In this document: one piece after another, positions 24,867 through 33,312 of the stretch
Layout of the letters: each line of letters begins with the position of its first letter
How positions within the stretch are numbered: position 1 is the first letter of the stretch
Assembly: GCA_038199755.1 (NCBI GenBank)
Contig: JBBPYR010000177.1
Coordinates: 1 to 52,176 of the forward strand
Reading direction: 5' to 3'
Length of the DNA: 52,176 bases
Origin: JBBPYR01 sp038199755
GTDB lineage: Bacteria > Chloroflexota > Ktedonobacteria > Ktedonobacterales > Ktedonobacteraceae
Notes under the pieces: model-generated
Databases searched by the model: none
The model's input: the letters and a program-made list of their open reading frames with translations, nothing else
What the model was told of the DNA's origin: nothing
Made by a program: the position numbers and the translations under genes

Positions 24867-26270
24867 TTAACGGCGATAGCGAATTTTGCCGCTGACATCA
24901 TCCTTATTGAGACGACGGTTCAAATGCAAGCCTTCGAGGATAAATTCGATGGACGATGCAATGCTCGATGGGCTGCCACGCCCGTTCAGCTTATCAATCG
25001 CCTTACTCAAACCACCAACCTTGGAAAGCTGGTTGACATACTCCATTGAAGGCATATCCTCGGCAACTTGGACGCTCAAGCCGCGCTCAAAGCCAGCCAC
25101 GAGCTGTTCGAAATCTTTTTGATCAAAGTACTCGTTGAAGACGTTCAAAATGGCACTATTGACAATCTTCTGAATCACGCGCTCTTCCTTGACATCGCCA
25201 ACGGCATCAAGCTCGATCTTGCCGCCAGTCGAAGCTACGATAGCCGAAAGATCACTCACACGCGGTGAGACGTGACGCTCTTTGAGCCGCAAAGAACGAC
25301 GGCTAGCATTGCTCAGCACGTTCTCAAAATTCGACACTGAGACGCGCACACTCACGCCAGAACGCTGACTGATATCGTTGCTGCCACGGGCTAACTGCGT
25401 GATCTCGGCAATCACTTCCTTCATAAACTGCGGGAAGAGAATATCCATTCCTTCAGTAATGAAATGATTGCTTTCAGACTCCATGATTTGAATTTCGTGC
25501 TCAATGGTGCGCGGATAATGGGTGCGAATCTGCGAACCAATACGGTCTTTTAACGGTGTGATAATACGCCCACGATTGGTATAGTCTTCCGGGTTCGCGC
25601 TGGCGACCACGTAGACATCGAGGGGCAAGCGGATTTTGTAGCCCCGAATCTGCACGTCGCGCTCTTCCATGATATTCAACAAGCCCACTTGAATACGCTC
25701 TGCCAGGTCTGGCAATTCGTTGATACAGAAGATACCACGATTGGTGCGCGGAATCATACCATAATGGATGGTCAATTCATCGGAGAGATAGCGGCCCTCC
25801 GCGACACGAACCGGGTCAACCTCGCCAACGAGGTCGGAGATGGTGATGTCTGGCGTCGCTAATTTCTCGCCGTAGCGTTTATCACGCGGCAGCCAAGCAA
25901 TTTCAACCAGATCGCCGTGCTTCTCAATCTTGTCGAGGCAGGCCCTACAAATTGGTTCAAAAGGACTATCGTTAATTTCGCACTCATCAATGACAGGAAC
26001 AAACTCGTCGAGCAGATTTGCGAGTGCGCGTGCCATACGCGTTTTTGCCTGGCCGCGCTCACCGAGAAAGATAATGTCTTGTCCAGAAAGAATAGCATTC
26101 TCAATCTGGGGAATTACCGTATCTTCATATCCAATAATCCCTGGGAACAACTCTTCTCCCGAGCGGATTTTTTGGATGAGGTTTTTTCGTAGTTCTTCTT
26201 TGACAGTAAGTACCCTATATCCACTTTCACGCAACTCGCCAATTGTGCGTGGTCGAGTAGTAATGGCCAT
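24867..26270 (-). CDS. MoxR/magnesium-chelatase-like AAA+ ATPase
   Basis: 467 residues. 'FLGERGQAKTRM' is a Walker A of the GxxGxAKT form seen in RavA/MoxR-type ATPases. 'GIFCINELPDLAERIQVGLLNIMEER' holds the Walker B and the helix-2 insert region, 'VASANPED' is sensor 1, and the arginine-finger region follows at 'LKDRIGSQI'. Between Walker A and B lies 'CEINDSPFEPICRAC', three cysteines that could bind a metal. The C-terminal third is helical and ends in basic residues. It should form a ring that drives the VWA partner encoded downstream. A predicted promoter at 26387-26415 would start the operon AAA+ - VWA - rsmG. Confidence 0.9.
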   Translation of the reverse strand: MAITTRPRTIGELRESGYRVLTVKEELRKNLIQKIRSGEELFPGIIGYEDTVIPQIENAILSGQDIIFLGERGQAKTRMARALANLLDEFVPVIDECEINDSPFEPICRACLDKIEKHGDLVEIAWLPRDKRYGEKLATPDITISDLVGEVDPVRVAEGRYLSDELTIHYGMIPRTNRGIFCINELPDLAERIQVGLLNIMEERDVQIRGYKIRLPLDVYVVASANPEDYTNRGRIITPLKDRIGSQIRTHYPRTIEHEIQIMESESNHFITEGMDILFPQFMKEVIAEITQLARGSNDISQRSGVSVRVSVSNFENVLSNASRRSLRLKERHVSPRVSDLSAIVASTGGKIELDAVGDVKEERVIQKIVNSAILNVFNEYFDQKDFEQLVAGFERGLSVQVAEDMPSMEYVNQLSKVGGLSKAIDKLNGRGSPSSIASSIEFILEGLHLNRRLNKDDVSGKIRYRR

Positions 26271-26386
26271 TCAGTTTTGAGCTACCTTTCTTGGGGTTGG
26301 TGACGTAAAACTCATGGTTGGGGATCGCGAGCGAGAAACCCATCCCCATGCTCCCTACGCTACCAGAAACAGGTGGAACCTACTTG

Positions 26387-26415
26387 ATTCTACAGCTTGC
26401 GAGCAAAAAACGCAA
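26387..26415 (-). promoter_or_regulatory. Predicted promoter of the AAA+/VWA/rsmG operon
   Basis: On the minus strand TTGCGT (26415-26410), a 17-base spacer and TAGAAT (26392-26387) give a start near 26380 and a 110-base leader. The rest of the 209-base gap holds no gene I recognise. Confidence 0.5.
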
Positions 26416-26479
26416 GTGCGAAATTTAGAAGGCATTCCACCCCTCTGGATCAAGCCGAGAAGAACCGTAGGGACCAGCT

Positions 26480-27712
26480 TTAGCGCGTCCATGGCACCTC
26501 AACATCTGCCCAGATCGCCGTTTCTGGATAGCGATTTGCATGCCTCTTCCCCGGCAAATGTTGTTTGCCTACCCACGAGAGCAATGCCCGCCGTTCGGCC
26601 AGCGATAGGGCAGGGTTGGTTTTGCCGGGGTCTGCGATGATCCAGGGTGCCATCGCGAGTATCTTCCCCTGCATCGCTGCCCCTGTCGCGGTGTGGACAA
26701 AACCCTCACACCCTACGAAATTGTACTCGGGATCAGGGGTATTATCACTTTTCATGGTAATAGTAGATTGACCATCAAACGTCACATCGAAAAAGTTTCC
26801 CACCTGCATTGGACACACATTGTAGTAGATATAGGCATAGTCTGCCTGAATAGAGCCTAGCACCGAGTTGAGCCATTCCTGCGGCTGCCAGTCGCAAGTC
26901 CTCGAGGGGGCAGCCCAGGGTTGATCGTTCGCATCATTTTGGATCACGATGGATGCTTGCAACTCATCTAGCCGCCGCATGTAGTCAGGCGTAAAGGCAT
27001 CCAGACTAATCGCCATCCCTATTCGCCCTATCTCCGTAGCGAATACCGCTACTTGATTGAGCTTCCCTGGTGTAATGTCTAATGTTTCCTTTTCACTGCT
27101 CGTGATAAACACCTTATCAGTGGTGCCAAGCAGCGTTCCATCTGGCCCCCACAAAAAACCCGTATTATAGACACACTCATCCTCTGGCAGATACACAAAG
27201 GCTTCCCCGCGGCTACCGAAACGTTGGATATCGCGTTGCTCAGAGGAAAGGCGAACGTGGGGAGCAAGCGTGGTAGCAGAAAGATAGATGTGGTAGTGAG
27301 CAGCTAAGCGACTCAGGGTCGTCACAAATGGGCGATACATCACGTCGGTCAATGACAGCAGCAGCGAGCGCACAAGCGAAATGTGCGGATACCGTCGCCG
27401 ATAATACACCATACGCGTAGCATATCCTGGTGCGAGCATACTAATCGCCATGTTGGAACTGCGCAGCTTGCGTGAAAGAAAGCCATGTGGTCCCACTAAA
27501 GCCAGCGGCAAGCCGAGCAACTCACCCAAGGCGACAAGGTTTGGCCGCTCCCGCGAAAGGTGGGGAGCAGCCAACGCCACAATACGCTCTAACTCCCTAA
27601 CAAACGTCTGTTCTGTCCGCGCCACACGCACGTCAATCCGATTTCCCACGGCGTGTAAACGCACGGGATAGGTTGACGTGTCAGGTAACGAGTCATGCTG
27701 TTTATCGGCCAT
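26480..27712 (-). CDS. Nitrilase-superfamily protein with catalytic Cys replaced by Ser
   Basis: 410 residues with the carbon-nitrogen hydrolase fold. Glu64 lies in 'VALGELLG' and Lys200 in 'GTTDKVFIT', both in the expected places. The position of the nucleophile, normally Cys in 'GxxICxD', reads 'IGMAISLDAF', so Ser236 replaces it (codon AGT). The protein is longer than typical nitrilases (about 280-330), with extra sequence around 100-160 and a tail of about 60 residues. With Ser at this site the usual thioester chemistry is not expected; it may be a binding protein, a regulator or an esterase-like variant. It lies 20 bases downstream of the KimA-like transporter gene on the same strand, which suggests co-expression. 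Nothing else defines its role. Confidence 0.82.
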   Translation of the reverse strand: MADKQHDSLPDTSTYPVRLHAVGNRIDVRVARTEQTFVRELERIVALAAPHLSRERPNLVALGELLGLPLALVGPHGFLSRKLRSSNMAISMLAPGYATRMVYYRRRYPHISLVRSLLLSLTDVMYRPFVTTLSRLAAHYHIYLSATTLAPHVRLSSEQRDIQRFGSRGEAFVYLPEDECVYNTGFLWGPDGTLLGTTDKVFITSSEKETLDITPGKLNQVAVFATEIGRIGMAISLDAFTPDYMRRLDELQASIVIQNDANDQPWAAPSRTCDWQPQEWLNSVLGSIQADYAYIYYNVCPMQVGNFFDVTFDGQSTITMKSDNTPDPEYNFVGCEGFVHTATGAAMQGKILAMAPWIIADPGKTNPALSLAERRALLSWVGKQHLPGKRHANRYPETAIWADVEVPWTR

Positions 27713-27732
27713 GATAATACACGTAATATCCT

Positions 27733-30354
27733 CTACATCGGCACAATGGGCTGCAAATTGCTGTGAGCACGAGCGGCACTAGGCAAGTGTTGCGGAACGC
27801 TCGTGACAATAATACCCTCACGGAACAAGAGTGCCGCCTTCAACTGCAAGGCTGTCTGGTTATGCAAGATATGCTCCCACCAGTGGGCCACAACGAACTC
27901 TGGCAACAGTACGCTCAGCGCATAATCGGGATAGAGTTCTCTCATCGTATCGATATAATCCAGCAAAGGACGCGACAAAGAACGGAATGGCGACTCAATC
28001 ACTACTAGTTCTGTATTCTCATCCGCTGACAAATGATGTTTCCAAGCATCCCAGTCATGGCGCACTTGCTCTTCCTCTTGCGCATCAATAGAAACATGGA
28101 TGGCTGCAACTCGACTTGAGATAGAACGCGCATACGCGAGGCTTTGCTTTGATACCTTGTCCAGGCCTGCAATGGGCACGACGAAAAAATGCTTCACCTG
28201 ACTTGGATGCAGAGGAATAGCTACCGTTTCCACTTGTTGCGGTATTGCGGGCGAGAGTTGTTTGTAAGGAGAGATGTCCGTTACGACAATACCCGGCTTA
28301 AAGAGCAAGGCAGCTTTCAAGCGCAAGGCAACACTGTTACGCAAGAAATATTCCCACCAGTGCTTCACCGAAACCTCTGGTAACACAACCGTCACAATGT
28401 CTTGTGGAAACTCCTTGTGCTGCGCGTCGAGAAAGGTGAGGATACGTGATGTGATGGGCCCATGTTCCAGTGCAATGATCTGCAAAGAACAACGCTCATT
28501 CTCGCCAAGTTCTTGTTGCCACTCTTCCCACGCCATCAGCAGCGCATCCGCTTTCTCTTTATGAGAGGAGACATGTAACGCAATGACCTGATCAGTGATC
28601 GAGCGAGCAAAAGAGACAGCTTGCTTGGTGATAATGTCCAAACCCGCCACTGGCACAATCACCCGATGTTTCACATTTTGGGGTTGTATCGGAATGTCGG
28701 TGGTACGCTCCTGCTCCACACGGGTATAATGATGGCGAATCAACTCAAACATGAGTACAAGCAGCGGAATGAGGATAACAACGATCCAAGCACCCTCTAA
28801 AAACTTTGTGGAAGCGATGACGATAGCGACCAGCAACGTGGTAATGGTTCCCAATCCATTAATCGTTAAACTCCGTTGCCAGCCTGGATGTTCATTACGC
28901 AATTTCCACCAGTGACGTACCATGCCACCCTGTGACAGCGTAAACGACATGAACACTCCCACAGCATACAGGTTGATGAGCAGGCTCACATCACCCTTGA
29001 AGATGATGAGCAGCAAACTGGCAAGGAAAGCCAAGAAGACGATACCAATTGAGAACGCAAGACGATCACCTTTAAAGGCAAACTGGTGTGGCAGAAAATG
29101 ATCGCGTGCCAGCAAAGAAGCTAAGCGTGGGAAGTCAGAATAACTGGTATTCGCAGCTAGTGTCAGGATAAAGAGCGTAGAAATTTGGAACACCGGAAAC
29201 ATGAAGAACAACGGCCCCGTAAACACAAGTTGGGCGATCTGGGCGATAACGGTCGGGTTCCCTGACTGATAAGCCTCAACACCATAAGAAGTCGCCAGTA
29301 AGGTGATGCCGATAAAGAGCGTACCGAGAATCAGTGCCATCCACGTCAAGGTAATCGCCGCGTTGCGTGGCTCTGGCTTCTTAAAAGCGGGAATGCCATT
29401 CGAGATCGCTTCAACGCCCGTCATAGCGGAACAACCGGAGGCGAACGCCTTCAAGATCAAGAACAGCGAAAGTCCCTCCGTCGCTTGCACGTATTTAAAG
29501 TGTCCAATTATCGCGTGATGATCAAACAAGAAGCCTTTGACACCACCCACAACGATCAGGAATAATGCGCTAGCGATGAAGATATAGGTGGGAATGGCAA
29601 AGATAGAACCAGACTCGCGCACACCACGCAGATTAACTACCGTGATAAAGACAACCAGGACCACATCTACCAGCACAACATAAGGACTTAGTGAAGGCAG
29701 TAACGAAGCCAAGTTTTGTACACCAGAGGCCACACTCACCGATACCGTGAGCACATAGTCAATCAAAAGCGAGCCTGCTGCGATCAACCCGGCCAGCGTC
29801 CCCAGGTTATCCTTCGCAACAATGTACGAGCCGCCGCCATTCGGATATGCTGGAATAGTCTGTCGATACGAGATAGCCACAATTGCCAGCAACAGCACAA
29901 TCGCCAGGCTGATCGGCACGGCGAGACTCAGCGCAAGCGAGCCAGCGGCAATGATCACAACCAATATTTCTTCAGTCGCATAGGCCACCGATGAAATCGC
30001 GTCAGAGGACAGCACGGCCAGAGCTTTGAATTTGGTCAGACGTTCGTGTTCGGCTTGAGCGGAAGCGATGGGAGCACCAATAAAAAACCGTTTGATGTTG
30101 TAGCGTACACGCCCAAAGCCGTCACGAGGAACGTCTGTCGCGGATGTAGCTTCTAGTACGCCATCGTGTACCTTCCTCAGCGAGGAGTGCGATGGATAAA
30201 TGGTTCGTACACGCTGATCTCCGAGCAAGCGTCCTTGCAACACCTCTGTACGGGCCATGGGAGCAATCTCTCCCTTCCCCTTTACCAGTTCTTGAGAGTG
30301 ACTTCTACCCTTGATATTTTCCTGTTCCAATGAGCTGTTATCTTGTTGAGTCAT
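27733..30354 (-). CDS. KimA-like APC-superfamily potassium transporter with duplicated C-terminal domain
   Basis: 873 residues from the ATG at 30354 (MTQQDNSS), preceded by GAGAGGAGC. After a hydrophilic N terminus of about 85 residues comes a 12-helix APC core that closely follows KimA (YdaO): 'KALAVLSSDAISSVAYATEE', 'AYPNGGGSYIVAKDNLG', 'FASGCSAMTGVEAISNGIPAF' and 'LYAVGVFMSFTLSQ'. KimA is a high-affinity proton-coupled potassium importer whose cytosolic USP-like domain is controlled by c-di-AMP. Here that domain occurs twice in tandem: each copy has 'VPVAGLD'/'VPIAGLD', 'ARSI..', 'ALHVS'/'AIHVS' and 'HWWE..L.N..AL.LKAALLF'. The KdpDE-like genes upstream support a potassium role. Amino acid transport is the main alternative. 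Confidence 0.87.
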   Translation of the reverse strand: MTQQDNSSLEQENIKGRSHSQELVKGKGEIAPMARTEVLQGRLLGDQRVRTIYPSHSSLRKVHDGVLEATSATDVPRDGFGRVRYNIKRFFIGAPIASAQAEHERLTKFKALAVLSSDAISSVAYATEEILVVIIAAGSLALSLAVPISLAIVLLLAIVAISYRQTIPAYPNGGGSYIVAKDNLGTLAGLIAAGSLLIDYVLTVSVSVASGVQNLASLLPSLSPYVVLVDVVLVVFITVVNLRGVRESGSIFAIPTYIFIASALFLIVVGGVKGFLFDHHAIIGHFKYVQATEGLSLFLILKAFASGCSAMTGVEAISNGIPAFKKPEPRNAAITLTWMALILGTLFIGITLLATSYGVEAYQSGNPTVIAQIAQLVFTGPLFFMFPVFQISTLFILTLAANTSYSDFPRLASLLARDHFLPHQFAFKGDRLAFSIGIVFLAFLASLLLIIFKGDVSLLINLYAVGVFMSFTLSQGGMVRHWWKLRNEHPGWQRSLTINGLGTITTLLVAIVIASTKFLEGAWIVVILIPLLVLMFELIRHHYTRVEQERTTDIPIQPQNVKHRVIVPVAGLDIITKQAVSFARSITDQVIALHVSSHKEKADALLMAWEEWQQELGENERCSLQIIALEHGPITSRILTFLDAQHKEFPQDIVTVVLPEVSVKHWWEYFLRNSVALRLKAALLFKPGIVVTDISPYKQLSPAIPQQVETVAIPLHPSQVKHFFVVPIAGLDKVSKQSLAYARSISSRVAAIHVSIDAQEEEQVRHDWDAWKHHLSADENTELVVIESPFRSLSRPLLDYIDTMRELYPDYALSVLLPEFVVAHWWEHILHNQTALQLKAALLFREGIIVTSVPQHLPSAARAHSNLQPIVPM

Positions 30355-30619
30355 TGATATGCTCCTCTCTGATATCTGTATCGACGCAAATATCTTGATG
30401 ACGTATATCAAATACTACATACCCTCTCTTCTCGCTATTGCAAGTGCCAGAAAATCCATGTTCATACCACAATCTACACAAAGAAGTCACATCTTTGTCC
30501 TTTCATCATAATCAAGCACAGAAAAAGAGAAGAGCAAGTCAAAGCAGCCTCTTGAGTGCATCAAGCGTGCTATGCTCTGTCAAACAGGAACAAGCACATT
30601 TCAAGTGTATACCACGTTC

Positions 30620-30693
30620 GCTCAAGAGAGTATAAAAAATAGGGCGAAAATACTCAAAAAACGCTCAAGGTTATGGGGGTAAATGCTCAAGAG
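30620..30693 (-). promoter_or_regulatory. Helically phased CTCAAG-type direct repeats at the kimA-like promoter
   Basis: On the plus strand GCTCAAGAG occurs at 30620 and 30685, GCTCAAGGT at 30663 and the weaker ACTCAAAAA at 30652. Distances between starts are 32, 11 and 22 bases, all near multiples of a DNA turn. An inverted copy, CTCTTGAG, lies at 30549-30556. OmpR/KdpE-type regulators bind direct repeats spaced about 11 bases apart, and a KdpE-like gene is adjacent. Binding is inference. Confidence 0.55.
30629..30657 (-). promoter_or_regulatory. Predicted promoter of the kimA-like gene
   Basis: On the minus strand TTGAGT (30657-30652), a 17-base spacer and TATACT (30634-30629) predict a start near 30622. 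This leaves a leader of about 268 bases up to the ATG at 30354. I looked for the conserved blocks of the c-di-AMP (ydaO) riboswitch in this leader and did not find them, and no other gene is visible in 30355-30720. Confidence 0.6.
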
Positions 30694-30720
30694 TAAGGCG
30701 AAATGTTTCTTCAAAAAGCT

Positions 30721-31434
30721 CTATTCCGTAGCGGACTCGCCATCCGTGTTAAAACGGTAGCCAACTCCTGAGACAGTGGTGATAAAACGTGGGTGTGCCG
30801 GGTCCGGCTCGATTTTTCGCCGCAATTGACCGATGTAAACGTGCAGGTAATGGGCCTCGGTGCCGTAGCCCGTCCCCCATACCTGGGCAAGCAACATATG
30901 ACGAGTCATGATCTTGCCACTATTTTTGATGAGGGCTTTGAGCAGATCATACTCGGTGGGGGTCAGCTTGATCTCTTGCCCGCTGAGAGAGACACTACGC
31001 TGCCCAAAATCTACTTTTAACGGGCCAGCGACAAACGTTGGCTCCGTTCCAGACGTGATTTGTGCGGCATGGCGCAACGCAACGCGCACTCTTGCCAGCA
31101 CCTCATTAATGCTAAATGGCTTTGAAACATAGTCATCGGCCCCAAGGTCTAGTGCCAACACCTTATCTTTCTCGGTATCTTTTACGGATAAGACAATAAT
31201 AGGCAAATTTGATTGAGCCCGTACCCGTCTGCATACCTCAAGTCCACTGATGCCAGGCAAGCCAAGATCTAATAACATCAAATCAGGACGGTGGCGTGTT
31301 ACCTCATCCAGAGCCTCTTCGCCATCCCCTGCGGTAAACACTTCAAAGCCGTGAGCCACTAAACTGCGTTGCAGAGCACGCAATATTTCGATCTCATCGT
31401 CCACAACAAGGATACGAGCACCACTTTTACTCAT
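30721..31434 (-). CDS. KdpE-like OmpR-family response regulator
   Basis: 237 residues. Receiver domain: acidic pair in 'VVDDE', phosphoacceptor Asp56 in 'LMLLDLGLPG' and Lys105 in 'YVSKPF'. The C-terminal winged helix contains 'LTPTEYDLLKAL', 'RHMLLAQVWG' and 'HYLHVYIGQLRRKIEPDPAHPRF', closely resembling KdpE. The ATG overlaps the histidine kinase stop in an ATGA, so the pair is translationally coupled. It would bind direct repeats after phosphorylation; phased repeats lie just downstream of this gene in front of the KimA-like transporter. No kdpFABC genes are in the window, so the regulon may have shifted from Kdp to the KimA-like system (inference). Confidence 0.92.
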   Translation of the reverse strand: MSKSGARILVVDDEIEILRALQRSLVAHGFEVFTAGDGEEALDEVTRHRPDLMLLDLGLPGISGLEVCRRVRAQSNLPIIVLSVKDTEKDKVLALDLGADDYVSKPFSINEVLARVRVALRHAAQITSGTEPTFVAGPLKVDFGQRSVSLSGQEIKLTPTEYDLLKALIKNSGKIMTRHMLLAQVWGTGYGTEAHYLHVYIGQLRRKIEPDPAHPRFITTVSGVGYRFNTDGESATE

Positions 31435-33191
31435 GCAACAAATTTTCCTTCCACAACTCCTAACGGCAAGGTGAAGCGAAAAATTGCTCCGCCGCCATCA
31501 CGATTATCAACCCAGATACGCCCTCCATGCGCCTCAATCAAGCCACGGCAAACAGCCAGACCGAGACCTGAGCCAGTCGTCCCCTTCCGTGATTTCCCTA
31601 ACACGCGATAAAATTTATCGAAGATGCGCTCTTTATCCTCAAGCGGAATACCAGGCCCGTGATCGGAAACGCTGATGGTGACATATTGAGCAGAGGCTTC
31701 CGCGCTGATCTCTAAGGGAGAGCCAGCAGGCGTATAACGAATGGCATTCTCAATCAGATTCGTCACCACCTGATCTATTTGCAGGTAATCTAGCTCAACT
31801 GGAGGTAGGTGCTCAGGAATATCTAACTTGACATCACGGCCATTTAAAGGGAACTGCATGTGCTGTAATACATCATGCAAAAGCTCATCAATTGGATACC
31901 ATTCTTTTTCAGGCTTGAGCGCGCCACCCTCAATGCGTGACATATCCAGCAGATTGCCAACAAAGCGATTGAGCCGATCAGCTTCTCGCTCAATTGTCGT
32001 GGCAAAGCTCTGCCGCGCCTCTTCGTCCCACTCGATATCTTTTTGTTGCAGACTACTTGCCGCTGCTTTGATGGATGACAGCGGTGTGCGCAAGTCATGT
32101 GAGACCGACGATAGCAAGGAAGCACGTAACGCATCAGTACGTTGTAATACCTCCACTTGCAGGTTTTCCTGATGCAAGCGCGCGCGCTCTATAATCGCGG
32201 CGGTCTGATCGAGAAATGACAAGAAAAATGACTGGCCCGAAATGACTTGTTCGCGCTTCACACCCATCACTTTCTCGGTCAGCCGATCCAGCAGTGTCCA
32301 TATACGTGTTGAATTGCTTGATGACACGATGGGCTCCACGACCAGCAGTTTCTCATGTGCAGGCAAATCAGGATCGTTTTCTATGCGCAGATAGACCAGC
32401 CCTATCACACGCGAACCTATTTTGAGAGGAACTATCCGCACATAACGGCGTACTTCCCGCTGCCATGCGCTATTATGGATAATCACACGTGGCGCATAAC
32501 CGGGAGTGATCTCGTGAGCCTGCGCGACATCATACATATCAATACTTTTGCCCTGCATCATTGCTTGCTTTATTAGTCCCTCTTCATCCGCGCTCAGTAT
32601 ACGTTTCTGGGGTGCAGTACAGGTACTTGCTTGTAAAACGGCTTTGCTCGTATCCGCAGGCAGAAAAATGCTACATTCGCGTATACCGTAGGCGGTGAAG
32701 GTAGCGACAAGGGCATGAGCAACTACATCTAGTTGATGTGGCAGGTCATCCTCGTTGGTTGTCGCACGCACCAAATCATACAGAACTCGCGCTTCTTGCT
32801 CTCGTAAGTTGGCATCATCAACACTTTGCCGCAGTTTGGATGCCACCAACCCAGTGATCATTGCGGTTGCCAGAAAGAAAAATAAAGCTAACCATTCCTC
32901 TGGTCGCGTGATGGTAAAGGTGTACAACGGTTCAATCAAGAAAAAGTCAAAGGTTAAAAACGCGACAAGCGAAGCCACCAGCGAAGCATATAAGCCGCAT
33001 GTTGTCGCTAATATCCAAACCACCAGCAGATAAAGCAGTGAGATATTGGGTATCTGTGGATAGAGGTGGAAGAGATAGATAATGCCAGTCACTGCAAATG
33101 CGCTCATCACTCCAATGCTACCATCGGAGAGATACCTCTTCCAGAGTGGACCACCTCCTCGCAAAAAGAGAAGTCGTTCGAATTGTTCCAT
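31431..33191 (-). CDS. KdpD-like sensor histidine kinase lacking the N-terminal KdpD domain
   Basis: 586 residues. It begins with the DUF4118-type four-helix membrane region (about 25-125, 'LLYLLVVWILATTCGLYASL' and 'FLTFDFFLIEPLYTFTI' typical of KdpD). A GAF-like domain (about 140-320) and a HisKA domain with His in 'SSVSHDLRTPLSSI' follow. The HATPase_c domain has 'NLIENAIRYTP', 'DHGPGIP' and 'GSGLGLAVCRGL'. E. coli KdpD is about 890 residues and starts with a cytoplasmic KdpD/USP sensor region of about 400 residues, which is absent here. Loss of this part should change ion or c-di-AMP sensing. It is the first gene of the HK-RR pair. Confidence 0.92.
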   Translation of the reverse strand: MEQFERLLFLRGGGPLWKRYLSDGSIGVMSAFAVTGIIYLFHLYPQIPNISLLYLLVVWILATTCGLYASLVASLVAFLTFDFFLIEPLYTFTITRPEEWLALFFFLATAMITGLVASKLRQSVDDANLREQEARVLYDLVRATTNEDDLPHQLDVVAHALVATFTAYGIRECSIFLPADTSKAVLQASTCTAPQKRILSADEEGLIKQAMMQGKSIDMYDVAQAHEITPGYAPRVIIHNSAWQREVRRYVRIVPLKIGSRVIGLVYLRIENDPDLPAHEKLLVVEPIVSSSNSTRIWTLLDRLTEKVMGVKREQVISGQSFFLSFLDQTAAIIERARLHQENLQVEVLQRTDALRASLLSSVSHDLRTPLSSIKAAASSLQQKDIEWDEEARQSFATTIEREADRLNRFVGNLLDMSRIEGGALKPEKEWYPIDELLHDVLQHMQFPLNGRDVKLDIPEHLPPVELDYLQIDQVVTNLIENAIRYTPAGSPLEISAEASAQYVTISVSDHGPGIPLEDKERIFDKFYRVLGKSRKGTTGSGLGLAVCRGLIEAHGGRIWVDNRDGGGAIFRFTLPLGVVEGKFVA

Positions 33192-33233
33192 TTCTCCTGC
33201 TCTTCACCTGTTTTAAGAATACGCATACAATCG

Positions 33234-33257
33234 CTATATGAAAATGATATCATATAG
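33234..33257. promoter_or_regulatory. Palindrome in the divergent spacer between sensor kinase and lipoprotein genes
   Basis: CTATATGA (33234-33241) and TCATATAG (33250-33257) are perfect complements separated by 8 bases. The segment is AT-rich and central in the spacer between two divergent starts, as expected for an operator. A chance AT-rich palindrome is possible. Confidence 0.35.
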
Positions 33258-33312
33258 TATAGAGTAAGCACAAAACTCGACCATGCATTATCAGGAAGGC
33301 ATCATTCAAGCC

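Noticed and set aside
30355..30622. c-di-AMP (ydaO-type) riboswitch in the transporter leader
   Set aside because: I could not find the conserved sequence blocks of that riboswitch on the minus strand. A covariance search could overturn this.
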